Shown here piece after piece: positions 7,986-16,702 of a DNA stretch of 64,000 bases. The stretch is from NAT127 sp034717695 (GTDB lineage Bacteria > Pseudomonadota > Gammaproteobacteria > Pseudomonadales > Porticoccaceae), in NCBI GenBank assembly GCA_034717695.1, contig JAYELS010000048.1, positions 75,068-139,067 of the forward strand, in the 5' to 3' direction. The translations under genes and the position numbers were made by a program. Numbering within the stretch: the stretch's first letter is position 1; each line of letters begins with the position of its first letter. The notes beneath the pieces are model-generated. The model was given only the letters and a program-made list of their open reading frames with translations. It was not told the origin of the DNA and did not search any database.

Positions 7986-8894
7986 ATGGCAAGCAGCTTT
8001 GGCGACAAACTGGTGATCGCCATTTCCTCCCGGGTGCTGTTCGATCTGTCGGAGAGCGACCGCATCTACCGGGAGGAGGGGCTCGCCGCCTACACCCAGC
8101 ACCAGATCGATCACGAGAACGAGGTGCTGCAACCGGGGGACGCCTTCCCGCTGGTGCAGAAGCTGCTGCGCATCAACGAGAAACTGGGCGGCGAGCCGCG
8201 GGTGGAGGTCATCCTGCTGTCGCGCAATTCCGCCGATACCGGGCTGCGGGTGTTCAATTCCATCGAGCACCACAGGCTCAATATCAGCCGCGCGGCGTTT
8301 TGCGGCGGCTCATCGCCGTACCGCTATGTGTCCGCCTTTGGCTGTCATCTGTTTCTCTCCACCCATGCCGAGGATGTCCGCAACGCCCTCGATCACGGGG
8401 TGGCGGCGGCGACCCTGCTGCCATCGGGCAAGGTGCAACGGGAGGGGGATGAATTGCGCTTTGCCTTCGACGGCGACGCGGTAATTTTTTCCGACGAAGC
8501 GGAGAAGATCTTCAAGAGCAAGGGGCTTGAAGCCTTCGCCAAAAGTGAGAAGGCCTCCGCCCGCCAGCCCCTCAATGCCGGCCCCTTCAAGAATTTCCTC
8601 GCCGCGCTGCAGAACCTTCAGGCCGAATTCAAACCCGACGAATGCCCGATCCGCACCGCCCTGGTCACCGCCCGTTCGGCGCCGGCCCACGAACGGGTGG
8701 TGATGACCCTGCGCTCCTGGAATATCCGCATCGACGAATCCCTGTTCCTCGGGGGGTTGCCCAAGGGCGAGTTCCTCAAGGCCTACGGTGCCGATGTGTT
8801 CTTCGACGACCAGCAGCAGCACTGCGAATCCGCGAGCCCCCACGTGGCCACCGGCCATGTGCCCCACGGCGTCGCCAACGAGAAACTGGGATGA
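7986..8894 (+). CDS. 5'-nucleotidase (cytosolic 5'-nucleotidase 1-like, PF06189)
   Basis: The 302-residue protein resembles bacterial homologues of cytosolic 5'-nucleotidase IA, which remove phosphate from nucleoside monophosphates. Recognisable blocks are LVIAISSRVLFDL at the N-terminus (where the HAD-like nucleophile Asp follows), VILLSRNSADTGLRVFNSIE, the Asp-containing FAFDGDAVIFSDEAE near residue 160 and the late ADVFFDDQQQHCE. Length fits the family. The start ATG 7986 follows GGAGAGAAG. Its stop overlaps the next start as ATGA, so the two are translationally coupled. Confidence 0.87.
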   Translation: MASSFGDKLVIAISSRVLFDLSESDRIYREEGLAAYTQHQIDHENEVLQPGDAFPLVQKLLRINEKLGGEPRVEVILLSRNSADTGLRVFNSIEHHRLNISRAAFCGGSSPYRYVSAFGCHLFLSTHAEDVRNALDHGVAAATLLPSGKVQREGDELRFAFDGDAVIFSDEAEKIFKSKGLEAFAKSEKASARQPLNAGPFKNFLAALQNLQAEFKPDECPIRTALVTARSAPAHERVVMTLRSWNIRIDESLFLGGLPKGEFLKAYGADVFFDDQQQHCESASPHVATGHVPHGVANEKLG

Positions 8895-9457
8895 CCCTCC
8901 GCTCCGCGGCCCTGGTCTGCATGGCGGCACTGGCCGCCGCGCCATCCCCGGGGCTCGAGGCGCAGCCCTGGCGCGAGCAGCTGGTATTGCCGTCGCCCAC
9001 CGCTTTGCCGTGCTGCTGGCGGCAGGAACAGGCGCTGCGCATCGCCGTCCCCGGCAAGGCCCTGGCCGGCACCGCCACGGTCACGCGGGACGGGGAGGGG
9101 CTCGCCGTCGTGGTTCGCGATGGGGGCGGGGCGCGGATCGCTTCCCTGCGCCAGGGCATCGACGGGCAGGTGCGCAGTGGCGATGGTGAGGACTGGTCCC
9201 CGGGCCTCGATCAGCTGGTGCTGCTCGCGATTCACCTTCATCGGCGAGGCCCCGAGGCCTGGCTGGTGTCCCAGCCGGGCTGGACGGCGCAGACCCGGGG
9301 CGGGCGCGGGGAGTTGTTCCACGGGGGTGTCCTCCAGGCCCGAATCGATTATCGCGACCCCCCAGAGCCCGGCCGCGCCCGGGGCTTCAGTTTCGCCGCC
9401 AAGGGGCATGCCCTCGACACGGAGGTGACTGCGAGGGCGCTGTTGCCCCAGCGCTGA
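8891..9457 (+). CDS. Small secreted protein of unknown function
   Basis: I do not recognise this 188-residue protein. It opens with a probable signal peptide (MTLRSAALVCMAALAAAPSPGLEA). The mature part contains a Cys pair (PCCWRQ) and a predicted beta-rich stretch with few helices, which suggests a periplasmic or surface location. The ATG overlaps the nucleotidase stop codon (ATGA), so expression is coupled to that gene. An outer-membrane-biogenesis or lipoprotein-like role is possible, but nothing in the sequence shows it. Confidence 0.7.
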   Translation: MTLRSAALVCMAALAAAPSPGLEAQPWREQLVLPSPTALPCCWRQEQALRIAVPGKALAGTATVTRDGEGLAVVVRDGGGARIASLRQGIDGQVRSGDGEDWSPGLDQLVLLAIHLHRRGPEAWLVSQPGWTAQTRGGRGELFHGGVLQARIDYRDPPEPGRARGFSFAAKGHALDTEVTARALLPQR

Positions 9458-9510
9458 CAGGGCTCGCGGATGGCGATTTTTCCAGTGTTTGGGCGATGCG
9501 TGTTTGGGGA

Positions 9511-9540
9511 TTGTATCGCCCGCGCGGCCTGGTATAGAAT
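9511..9540 (+). promoter_or_regulatory. tRNA-Val promoter with GC-rich discriminator
   Basis: TTGTAT at 9511, then TATAGAAT at 9533-9540 (read as TATAGA with a 16-bp spacer), then GCGCGCC just before the start. A GC-rich discriminator is the mark of stringently controlled stable-RNA promoters. Confidence 0.5.
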
Positions 9541-9554
9541 GCGCGCCTCTCGAC

Positions 9555-9631
<77 letters not shown>

Positions 9632-9723
9632 CTTTCCCCGCGAAAGTGCTTGCAGGCGACGCCTGTATCCCGAATCACCCATGTGGCCTTTGGTAGGGGT
9701 CACCACTGGAAAAGGAACGAAAA

Positions 9724-11643
9724 ATGCCCGTTATCACCCTCCCCGATGGCAGTCAGCGCCAGTTTGACGCCCCCGTTTCCGTTGCCCAGATCGCCGAGAA
9801 TATCGGCCCCGGCCTCGCCAAGGCGGCCCTGGCCGGCAAGGTCGATGGCAAGCTGGTGGACACCTCCCATCTGATCGCCGCCGACGCCGAGCTCGCCATC
9901 GTCACCGGCAAGGACGAGGACGGCCTCGAGGTGATCCGCCACTCCTGTGCCCACCTGCTGGCCCAGGCGGTGAAGGCCCTGTTCCCGAGCGCCCAGGTCA
10001 CCATTGGCCCGGTGATCGAGGACGGCTTCTATTACGACTTCGCCTTCGAGCGGCCCTTCACCCCGGAGGACCTCGAAAAAATCGAGGCCAAGATGGAGGA
10101 GCTGGCCCGGGCGGATATTCCCGTGGCCCGGGAGCTGATGGATCGCGACGACGCGGTAACGTTCTTCAAGAACATGGGCGAGGACTACAAGGCGGAAATC
10201 ATCGCCTCCATTCCCGCCAACGAGGCCATCTCCCTCTACCGCCAGGATGATTTCATCGACCTGTGCCGCGGCCCCCATGTGCCCAGCACCGGCAAGATCG
10301 CCGCCTTCAAGCTCACCAAGGTGGCGGGTGCCTACTGGCGCGGCGATTCCCGCAACGAGATGCTGCAGCGCATCTACGGTACCGCCTGGGCCAACAAGAA
10401 GGATCTCGCCGCCTACCTGCACCGCATCGAGGAGGCGGAGAAGCGCGATCACCGCAAGATCGGCAAGAAGCTCAACTTCTTCCACATGCAGGAAGAGGCG
10501 CCCGGCATGGTGTTCTGGCACCCCCGGGGCTGGACCCTGTACAAGACCATCGAGCAGTACATGCGCGGCCAGCAGCAGCGCCACGGCTACAGGGAGATCC
10601 GCACGCCCCAGATCGTCGACCTGAGCCTCTGGCGCCGCTCGGGCCATGCCGACAAGTTCGCCGCCGGCATGTTCACCCTGGAGGCGGAGGAGCGCGACTT
10701 CGCCATCAAGCCCATGAACTGCCCCTGCCATGTGCAGGTGTTCAACCAGGGCCTCAAGAGCTACCGCGAACTGCCCCTGCGCCTCGCCGAGTTCGGCTCC
10801 TGCCACCGCAACGAGCCCTCCGGCTCCCTGCATGGCATCATGCGGGTGCGGGGCTTTACCCAGGACGATGCCCATATTTTCTGCACCGAGGCTCAGATCC
10901 AGCCCGAGGTGTCGAGCTTTATCGACTTTCTCCATGACGTCTACGCCGATTTCGGTTTTGACGAGGTGATCTACCGCCTCTCCACCCGCCCCGAGCAACG
11001 GGTGGGTTCCGACGAAATCTGGGACAAGGCCGAGAAGGCCCTGGCGGATGCCCTCGACAGCAAGGGCCTGCCCTGGGAGCTGTTGCCGGGTGAGGGTGCC
11101 TTCTACGGCCCCAAGATCGAGTTCTCCCTCAAGGACTGCATCGGTCGGGTATGGCAGCTGGGCACCATTCAGGTGGACTTCTCCATGCCCGGGCGCCTCG
11201 ACGCCCAGTACGTGGCGGAGGATGGCTCCCGCCAGGTGCCGGTGATGCTGCACCGCGCCATCCTCGGTTCCTTCGAGCGTTTCATCGGTATCCTCATCGA
11301 ACACTACGAGGGCGCCTTCCCCACCTGGCTCGCCCCCGAGCAGCTGGTGGTGATGAATATCACCGACAACCAGGCGGATTATGTCAGGGAGGTCACGGAA
11401 TCTTTGCAAAACAAGGGCTTCCGGGCCATAAACGACTTGAGAAACGAGAAGATCGGCTTTAAAATCCGCGAGCACACGATTCAGCGCATCCCCTACCTGG
11501 TGGTAGTGGGTGACCGCGAAGCTGAAACGCAGACCGTGGCCGTTCGTACCCGCACCGGCGAGGATCTTGGCACCATGAGCCTCGATGCCCTTGTCAGCCG
11601 GCTGCAAGAGGATGAACAACGCCGCGGTCGTTTTCATAAATAG
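9724..11643 (+). CDS. thrS: Threonyl-tRNA synthetase
   Basis: The 639-residue class II synthetase charges tRNA-Thr. In order it has the TGS domain (about 1-62), the editing domain with HSCAHLLAQAV and its HxxxH-type metal site, the catalytic core, and the anticodon-binding domain from about 535. The zinc-binding Cys lies in MNCPCH (331-336). Motif 2 is in RLAEFGSCHRNEPSG and motif 3 in HRAILGSFERFIGIL. The start ATG follows AAAAGGAACG. It is the first gene of the translation block and runs directly into infC. Confidence 0.98.
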   Translation: MPVITLPDGSQRQFDAPVSVAQIAENIGPGLAKAALAGKVDGKLVDTSHLIAADAELAIVTGKDEDGLEVIRHSCAHLLAQAVKALFPSAQVTIGPVIEDGFYYDFAFERPFTPEDLEKIEAKMEELARADIPVARELMDRDDAVTFFKNMGEDYKAEIIASIPANEAISLYRQDDFIDLCRGPHVPSTGKIAAFKLTKVAGAYWRGDSRNEMLQRIYGTAWANKKDLAAYLHRIEEAEKRDHRKIGKKLNFFHMQEEAPGMVFWHPRGWTLYKTIEQYMRGQQQRHGYREIRTPQIVDLSLWRRSGHADKFAAGMFTLEAEERDFAIKPMNCPCHVQVFNQGLKSYRELPLRLAEFGSCHRNEPSGSLHGIMRVRGFTQDDAHIFCTEAQIQPEVSSFIDFLHDVYADFGFDEVIYRLSTRPEQRVGSDEIWDKAEKALADALDSKGLPWELLPGEGAFYGPKIEFSLKDCIGRVWQLGTIQVDFSMPGRLDAQYVAEDGSRQVPVMLHRAILGSFERFIGILIEHYEGAFPTWLAPEQLVVMNITDNQADYVREVTESLQNKGFRAINDLRNEKIGFKIREHTIQRIPYLVVVGDREAETQTVAVRTRTGEDLGTMSLDALVSRLQEDEQRRGRFHK

Positions 11644-11645
11644 GC

Positions 11646-11660
11646 AGGAGAAACACTATT
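11646..11660 (+). promoter_or_regulatory. infC ribosome binding site and AUU start
   Basis: AGGAG at 11646-11650 lies seven bases before ATT at 11658-11660. The non-canonical AUU start is the element through which IF3 represses its own translation in E. coli. Confidence 0.85.
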
Positions 11661-12203
11661 AAAAAAGATTACGCCAAAGGGCGGGCCAACCGGTCGCGCA
11701 TCAACGACGAGATTGATGCGCCCCAGGTCCGTTTAATCGGCGCGGATGGTTCGCAGGTTGGCATCGTCAGCCTCCGTGAGGCGCTCGACGCCGCGGCCGC
11801 CGCAAACCTGGACCTGGTTGAAATCTCCGCTGATGCCGAGCCGCCCGTCTGCAAGGTGATGGATTACGGCAAGAAGCTGTTCGAGATCAAGAAGCAGCAG
11901 GCAGCCCAGCGCAAGAACCAGAAACAGACCCAGGTGAAGGAAATGAAATTTCGCCCAGGGACGGACGAAGGAGACTACAAGGTCAAGCTGCGCAACCTTG
12001 TACGTTTTCTGGAAGATGGGGACAAGGCCAAGGTAACCTTGCGGTTCCGCGGTCGGGAAATGGCCCATCAGGAGCTCGGTATGGAAATGATGAAACGTAT
12101 CGAGCACGACCTGGAGGAGATGGGCACGGTGGAGCAGCACCCCAAGATGGAAGGTCGCCAGCTCACCATGGTCATCGCCCCCAAAAGCAAAAAGAAGAAG
12201 TGA
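11658..12203 (+). CDS. infC: Translation initiation factor IF-3 (AUU start)
   Basis: The 181-residue factor binds the 30S subunit and checks the initiator codon. Reading from AUU gives KKDYAKGRANRSRINDEIDAP at the N-terminus and then the usual VCKVMDYGKKLFE linker region at 60-72. The C-terminal domain carries EMKFRPGTDEGDYKVKL. The first in-frame ATG is only at 11853, which would delete the N-terminal domain, so the AUU start is required. It lies 14 bp after thrS. Autoregulation through AUU is well established in E. coli and is inferred here. Confidence 0.96.
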   Translation: MKKDYAKGRANRSRINDEIDAPQVRLIGADGSQVGIVSLREALDAAAAANLDLVEISADAEPPVCKVMDYGKKLFEIKKQQAAQRKNQKQTQVKEMKFRPGTDEGDYKVKLRNLVRFLEDGDKAKVTLRFRGREMAHQELGMEMMKRIEHDLEEMGTVEQHPKMEGRQLTMVIAPKSKKKK

Positions 12204-12284
12204 CAGCACGTACCGCGTTCAGCCTGTGGCTGGCTGACCGGGCGTCTTCTTCGTCAATCAACCCTGCAATCTGGAGTTATTCCA

Positions 12285-12476
12285 ATGCCAAAAGCCAAAG
12301 TACACAGTGGAGCCGCCAAGCGGTTCAAGAAAACCGCCGCGGGCTACAAGCACAAGCATGCCATGCGCAGCCACATTCTCACCAAGATGTCCCAGAAGCG
12401 TAAGCGCAATCTGCGTGGCACCAGCGTCATGAATGCGTCCGACAAGCCGCTTGTCGACCGTATGCTGCGCGTCTGA
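12285..12476 (+). CDS. rpmI: 50S ribosomal protein L35
   Basis: This 63-residue, very basic ribosomal protein contains the conserved MPKAKVHSGAAKRFKKTAAG and the HILTKMSQKRKRNLR block. It is full length. The start ATG follows GGAGTTATTCCA. It lies 81 bp after infC and 15 bp before rplT. In E. coli L20 represses this operon by binding the rpmI leader; the sequence does not show whether that holds here. Confidence 0.98.
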   Translation: MPKAKVHSGAAKRFKKTAAGYKHKHAMRSHILTKMSQKRKRNLRGTSVMNASDKPLVDRMLRV

Positions 12477-12491
12477 TAGGGGGAGAATGAC

Positions 12492-12848
12492 ATGGCAAGA
12501 GTAAAGCGTGGTGTCACCGCACACCGTCGTCACAAGAAGGTTCTCAACCTGGCCAAGGGCTACTACGGCGCCCGCAGCCGCGTCTACCGCGTTGCGGTCC
12601 AGGCCGTCACCAAGGCCGGTCAGTACGCGTTCCGCGACCGTCGCGTCAAGAAGCGCACCTTCCGTACCCTGTGGATCGCCCGTATCAATGCCCAGGCCCG
12701 CGCCGAAGGCATCACCTACAGCCAGCTGATCGCCGGTCTCAAGAAGGCGGGCATCCAGCTCGACCGTCGGGTGCTCTCCGATATCGCCATCCACGACAAG
12801 CCCGCGTTTGCGTCCATCGTTGACAAAGCGAAGGCCGCCCTGGCTTGA
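12492..12848 (+). CDS. rplT: 50S ribosomal protein L20
   Basis: This 118-residue rRNA-binding protein is needed early in 50S assembly. It contains the conserved MARVKRGVTAHRRHKKVL N-terminus, the KGYYGARSRVYR block and the globular C-terminal domain with GITYSQLIAGLKKAGIQLDR. It starts 15 bp after rpmI with GGGGGAGA upstream. A hairpin at 12855-12870 and an intrinsic terminator at 12892-12925 follow before pheS, so part of the transcription probably stops here. Confidence 0.98.
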   Translation: MARVKRGVTAHRRHKKVLNLAKGYYGARSRVYRVAVQAVTKAGQYAFRDRRVKKRTFRTLWIARINAQARAEGITYSQLIAGLKKAGIQLDRRVLSDIAIHDKPAFASIVDKAKAALA

Positions 12849-12891
12849 TCGATTGCCGGCTCCCGCCGGCCAGTAAGGCAGTAAACGAATG

Positions 12892-12925
12892 GGGAAAGGG
12901 CTGGTGTCCTTTCCCTTTTTTTTTT
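12892..12925 (+). terminator. Intrinsic terminator / candidate attenuator before pheST
   Basis: The perfect 8-bp stem GGGAAAGG/CCTTTCCC with an 8-nt loop is followed by ten T residues. It lies between rplT and the pheS start, the position at which enterobacteria control pheST by attenuation. A second hairpin (GCCGGC-TCCC-GCCGGC, 12855-12870) precedes it. Confidence 0.88.
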
Positions 12926-12942
12926 CACGAAAGGAAACTGCA

Positions 12943-13956
12943 ATGGAAAACCTGGCGACCCTCGCCGACGAAGCCATCAATGCCGCCAACGCCGCTCAGG
13001 ATGAAGCCGCCCTCGATCAGGTGCGGGTCGAGTACCTGGGCAAGAAGGGCAAGCTCACCGAGTTGCTGAAGGGCCTCGGCCAGCTCCCCGCCGAGGAGCG
13101 CCCCGCTGCTGGCGCCAGGATCAACGAGGCCAAGGAGCGGGTGCAGGCGCTGATTCAGGTCCGCAAGGCGGCCCTGGAGCAGTCCGCCATCAGCGCCCAG
13201 CTGGCGGCGGAGTCCATCGATATCACCCTGGCCGGTCGCGCCGTGGAGCGGGGCGGCCTGCACCCGGTGACCCGCACCCTGGCCCGCATCGAGGAATTCT
13301 TCGTCAATGCGGGCTATCAGGTGGAGGAGGGGCCGGAGATCGAGGATGACTACCACAACTTCGAGGCCCTCAACATTCCCGCCCATCACCCGGCGCGGGC
13401 GATGCACGACACCTTCTACATCAGCGCCTCCACGGTGCTGCGCACCCACACCTCCCCGGTGCAGATACGCACCATGGAGCGCCAGGCGCCGCCCATCCGC
13501 ATCATCTGTCCGGGCCGTGTCTATCGCTGTGATTCCGACCTGACCCACACCCCCATGTTCCACCAGGTGGAGGGCCTGGTGGTGGACCGGGACCTGAGCT
13601 TTGCCGACCTCAAGGGTACCGTGGATCAGTTCCTCAAAGCCTTCTTCGAGGCGGATCTGCCGGTGCGGTTCCGGCCCAGTTATTTTCCCTTCACCGAGCC
13701 CTCCGCCGAGGTGGATATTCAGTGCACCAACTGCCGGGGCGCCGGTTGTCGGATCTGCAAGAATACCGGCTGGCTGGAAGTGATGGGTTGCGGGATGGTG
13801 CACCCCGCGGTCTTTGCCCACTGTGGCGTCGACAGCGAAACCCACAGCGGGTTTGCCTTCGGCATGGGGGTGGAGCGCCTCGCCATGTTGCGCTACGGGG
13901 TGACGGATCTGCGTCTCTTCTTCGAGAACGATCTGCGATTCCTTCGGCAGTTTTGA
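12943..13956 (+). CDS. pheS: Phenylalanyl-tRNA synthetase alpha subunit
   Basis: This 337-residue catalytic subunit of the (alpha-beta)2 enzyme charges tRNA-Phe. It has an N-terminal coiled coil (about 1-90). The class II core carries motif 2 around RIICPGRVYRCDSDLTHTPMFHQVEG and motif 3 in GFAFGMGVERLAMLRYG; the Phe pocket segment FRPSYFPFTEPSAEV is present. I chose ATG 12943 because AAGGAAA is upstream; an in-frame ATG at 12889 would translate through the terminator hairpin. Length matches the family. pheT follows after 57 bp. Confidence 0.98.
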   Translation: MENLATLADEAINAANAAQDEAALDQVRVEYLGKKGKLTELLKGLGQLPAEERPAAGARINEAKERVQALIQVRKAALEQSAISAQLAAESIDITLAGRAVERGGLHPVTRTLARIEEFFVNAGYQVEEGPEIEDDYHNFEALNIPAHHPARAMHDTFYISASTVLRTHTSPVQIRTMERQAPPIRIICPGRVYRCDSDLTHTPMFHQVEGLVVDRDLSFADLKGTVDQFLKAFFEADLPVRFRPSYFPFTEPSAEVDIQCTNCRGAGCRICKNTGWLEVMGCGMVHPAVFAHCGVDSETHSGFAFGMGVERLAMLRYGVTDLRLFFENDLRFLRQF

Positions 13957-14013
13957 TTTTAATCAATACGTTGCAGATTTTTTGTCAGCCAATTACCAAG
14001 GTTCTTTCCCGTT

Positions 14014-16398
14014 ATGAAATTCAGTGAATCCTGGCTCAGGGAGTGGGTGAATCCCCCGGTGGATAGCGCAGAACTGGTGAGTCGCCTCACCATGGCCGGC
14101 CTCGAGGTCGATTCGGTGGAGCCGGTGGCACCGCCCTTCGACGGCGTGGTGGTGGGGGAAATCATCGCCATTGCGCCCCATCCCGATGCCGACAAGTTGC
14201 GGGTCTGCCAGGTGGCCGGTGGCGCCGAGGGCCCGGTCCAGGTGGTCTGCGGTGCCCCCAACGCCCGCCAGGGTCTGAAGGTGGCGTTCGCCACCCTCGG
14301 CGCGACCCTGCCCGGGGACTTCAGGATTCGCCGTGCCAAGCTGCGGGGGGTGGAGTCCTTCGGCATGCTCTGTGCCGAGAAGGAGTTGGGGGTGTCCGAC
14401 GCCGACGCCGGGCTCTGGGAATTGCCGGCGGAGGCACCGGTGGGGGAGAACCTTCGGGACTACCTGGATCTCGACGACAACCTGATCGAGGTGGATCTGA
14501 CGCCTAACAGGGGTGATTGTCTTAGTATCAATGGGTTGGCTCGCGAAGTTGGAGTGCTTTGTAATATCGGGGTGGCGGTGCCCCCCACGGCACCGGTGGC
14601 CGCTGTCCGGGATGACAGCTTCCCGGTGCGTCTGGATGCCGGTGGGCGCTGCCCCCGGTATGCCGGCCGGGTCATTCGCGGGGTGGATATTTCCCGCCCG
14701 AGCCCCCGCTGGCTGGTGGAGAAGCTGGCCCGCAGCGGTGTGCGCAGCATCGATGGGGTGGTGGATGTCACCAACTTCGTGCTCCTCGAACTCGGTCAGC
14801 CCATGCACGCCTTCGATCTCGCCCGCTTGAGCGGCGGGATTCGGGTGCGCACCAGCCGCGCCGGCGAGGAAATCGTCCTGCTCGATGACAGCAAGCGCAC
14901 CCTGAACGAGGGAACCCTGCTGATCACTGACGAGTCCGGCCCCATCGCCCTGGCGGGAATCATGGGCGGCGCCGCCACGGCGGTATCCGCGACCACCCGG
15001 GATATTTTCCTGGAAAGCGCCTTCTTCGACCCCATGGCGGTGGTGGGTCAGGCTCGCCAGTACGGCCTGCACACCGATTCCTCCCACCGCTTCGAACGGG
15101 GCGTGGACCCGGAGCTGTGCCGGCTCGCCATCGAGCGGGCGACGGCACTGCTGGTGGAGATCGTCGGCGGCGAACCCGGCCCGGTGGTGGTAAGCGAGTT
15201 GCCGGACGATTTGCCCGAGGCGAGGACCCTGCGACTGCGGCGGGCACGCCTGGCCCGGCAACTGGCCTGTGATCTCGATGAGGGAACGGTCACCGGGATC
15301 TTTGCAAGGCTTGGTTGCGAGGTGCTTGAGGCCGACGCCGAGGGCTGGACGGTGCGGGTCCCCAGCTGGCGTTTCGACATCGCCATCGAGGTGGACCTGA
15401 TCGAGGAGATCGCCCGGGTCCACGGCTACAACAACCTGCCCTCCCGGGTGCTGGCCGCGCCCATCGCCATCGCCCCCCGGGACGAATCCCGCCTGCCGGT
15501 GGCCCGGTTGCGCCATGAACTCGCCGCCCGGGGTTTCCGCGAGGCCATCACCTACAGCTTTGTCGATCCCAAGGTTCAGCAGCTGGTGGATCCCGACGCC
15601 CGCCCGGTGGAAGTGGCCAACCCCATCTCCAGCGACATGGCGGTGATGCGCACCTCCCTCTGGGCTGGTCTCATTCCGGTACTGGCGCGCAACCTCAATC
15701 GCCAGCAGAGCCGGATCTACCTGTTCGAGACCGGTTTGCGCTTCGTCGAGGATGCCGGCGGGGAGCTGGCACAGGAGCCGATGATCGCGGGCCTGATACA
15801 GGGGGAACGCCATGTCGAGGGCTGGACGGGCGGCAAGGAGCGAGTGGATTTTTACGATCTCAAGGGCCATGTCGAGGCGCTGCTGCAACTGGGTGGCGAG
15901 CCGGAAGCCTATCGTTTCGTCCCCGCCTCACACCCGGCCCTCCATCCCGGCCAGAGCGCTGCCCTGTGGCGCGGCGCGGAGCTGGTGGGCCATCTCGGTC
16001 GCCTCCATCCCGGGGTGCAGAAGCAGCTCGATATCGACCATCCCGTCTACCTGTTCGAGTTGCGCCTGGCGCCCCTTCGCCAGGCCGCCGTGCCCCGTTT
16101 CCGCGAGATCAGCCGGTTTCCCGGTGTGCGCCGCGACATCGCTGTCCTGGTGGACGAGGCGGTGCCCGCCCAGGCGCTGCTCGATGCCGTGCGGGGCGCC
16201 GCGGGGGATTTGCTGTCCGAACTTAGAATCTTTGACGTTTATCAGGGCAAAGGTGTTGAAACTACACGAAAAAGCGTTGCCATGAGCTTGACCTTTCAGG
16301 ATGAATCGCGCACCCTAAATGAGGCCGAAATTGCGGCGGCAATGGACGCCGTGGTGGCGGCACTCAACGATAAGTTTCAGGGCACGCTGAGGGGGTAA
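14014..16398 (+). CDS. pheT: Phenylalanyl-tRNA synthetase beta subunit
   Basis: This 794-residue subunit has the EMAP/OB-like domain at 40-150, the B3/B4 editing domain (about 200-400), B5, the catalytic-like core and a C-terminal ferredoxin-fold anticodon-binding domain (FDVYQGKGVETTRKSVAMSL region). It binds tRNA-Phe and edits mischarged Tyr. It is full length. Around 14505-14560 a short run uses rarer codons (AGG, TGT, AGT) than the rest of the gene. It pairs with pheS and is followed 4 bp later by ihfA. Confidence 0.98.
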   Translation: MKFSESWLREWVNPPVDSAELVSRLTMAGLEVDSVEPVAPPFDGVVVGEIIAIAPHPDADKLRVCQVAGGAEGPVQVVCGAPNARQGLKVAFATLGATLPGDFRIRRAKLRGVESFGMLCAEKELGVSDADAGLWELPAEAPVGENLRDYLDLDDNLIEVDLTPNRGDCLSINGLAREVGVLCNIGVAVPPTAPVAAVRDDSFPVRLDAGGRCPRYAGRVIRGVDISRPSPRWLVEKLARSGVRSIDGVVDVTNFVLLELGQPMHAFDLARLSGGIRVRTSRAGEEIVLLDDSKRTLNEGTLLITDESGPIALAGIMGGAATAVSATTRDIFLESAFFDPMAVVGQARQYGLHTDSSHRFERGVDPELCRLAIERATALLVEIVGGEPGPVVVSELPDDLPEARTLRLRRARLARQLACDLDEGTVTGIFARLGCEVLEADAEGWTVRVPSWRFDIAIEVDLIEEIARVHGYNNLPSRVLAAPIAIAPRDESRLPVARLRHELAARGFREAITYSFVDPKVQQLVDPDARPVEVANPISSDMAVMRTSLWAGLIPVLARNLNRQQSRIYLFETGLRFVEDAGGELAQEPMIAGLIQGERHVEGWTGGKERVDFYDLKGHVEALLQLGGEPEAYRFVPASHPALHPGQSAALWRGAELVGHLGRLHPGVQKQLDIDHPVYLFELRLAPLRQAAVPRFREISRFPGVRRDIAVLVDEAVPAQALLDAVRGAAGDLLSELRIFDVYQGKGVETTRKSVAMSLTFQDESRTLNEAEIAAAMDAVVAALNDKFQGTLRG

Positions 16399-16402
16399 GT
16401 GG

Positions 16403-16702
16403 ATGTCAGCCTTGACCAAAGCCGACATGGCGGAAATGTTGTTTGAAGAGCTCGGTCTCAACAAGCGCGAGGCGAAGGAAATCGTCGAAAGTTTCTTCGA
16501 GGAAATCCGCCGGGCCCTGGAAAACAACGAACAGGTCAAGCTCTCCGGCTTCGGCAACTTCGATCTGCGTGACAAGAGCACCCGCCCGGGGCGCAACCCC
16601 AAGACCGGCGAGGAGATCCCCATCACCGCCAGGCGCGTCGTGACCTTCAAGCCGGGGCAGAAACTCAAGGCCAGGGTGGAAAGCTATGCTGGAACCAAGT
16701 AA
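16403..16702 (+). CDS. ihfA: Integration host factor alpha subunit
   Basis: This 99-residue DNA-bending protein is half of the IHF heterodimer. It shows the N-terminal SALTKADMAEMLFEELGLNKREAK and the beta-arm GRNPKTGEEIPITARRVVTFKPG with the intercalating Pro, as in IhfA. The start ATG at 16403 follows GAGGGGGTAAG. It lies next to pheT, as in E. coli and Pseudomonas. Its last 17 bases overlap the MerR-family gene. Confidence 0.97.
   Translation: MSALTKADMAEMLFEELGLNKREAKEIVESFFEEIRRALENNEQVKLSGFGNFDLRDKSTRPGRNPKTGEEIPITARRVVTFKPGQKLKARVESYAGTK

Noticed and set aside
9700..11637. 645-codon minus-strand frame opposite thrS
   Set aside because: Composition (Gly, His, Ala, Val, Leu repeats) is typical antisense translation, and thrS is complete on the plus strand.
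12889..12942. N-terminal extension of PheS from the ATG at 12889
   Set aside because: It would encode the terminator stem and T-tract; the family N-terminus and a better ribosome site are at 12943.
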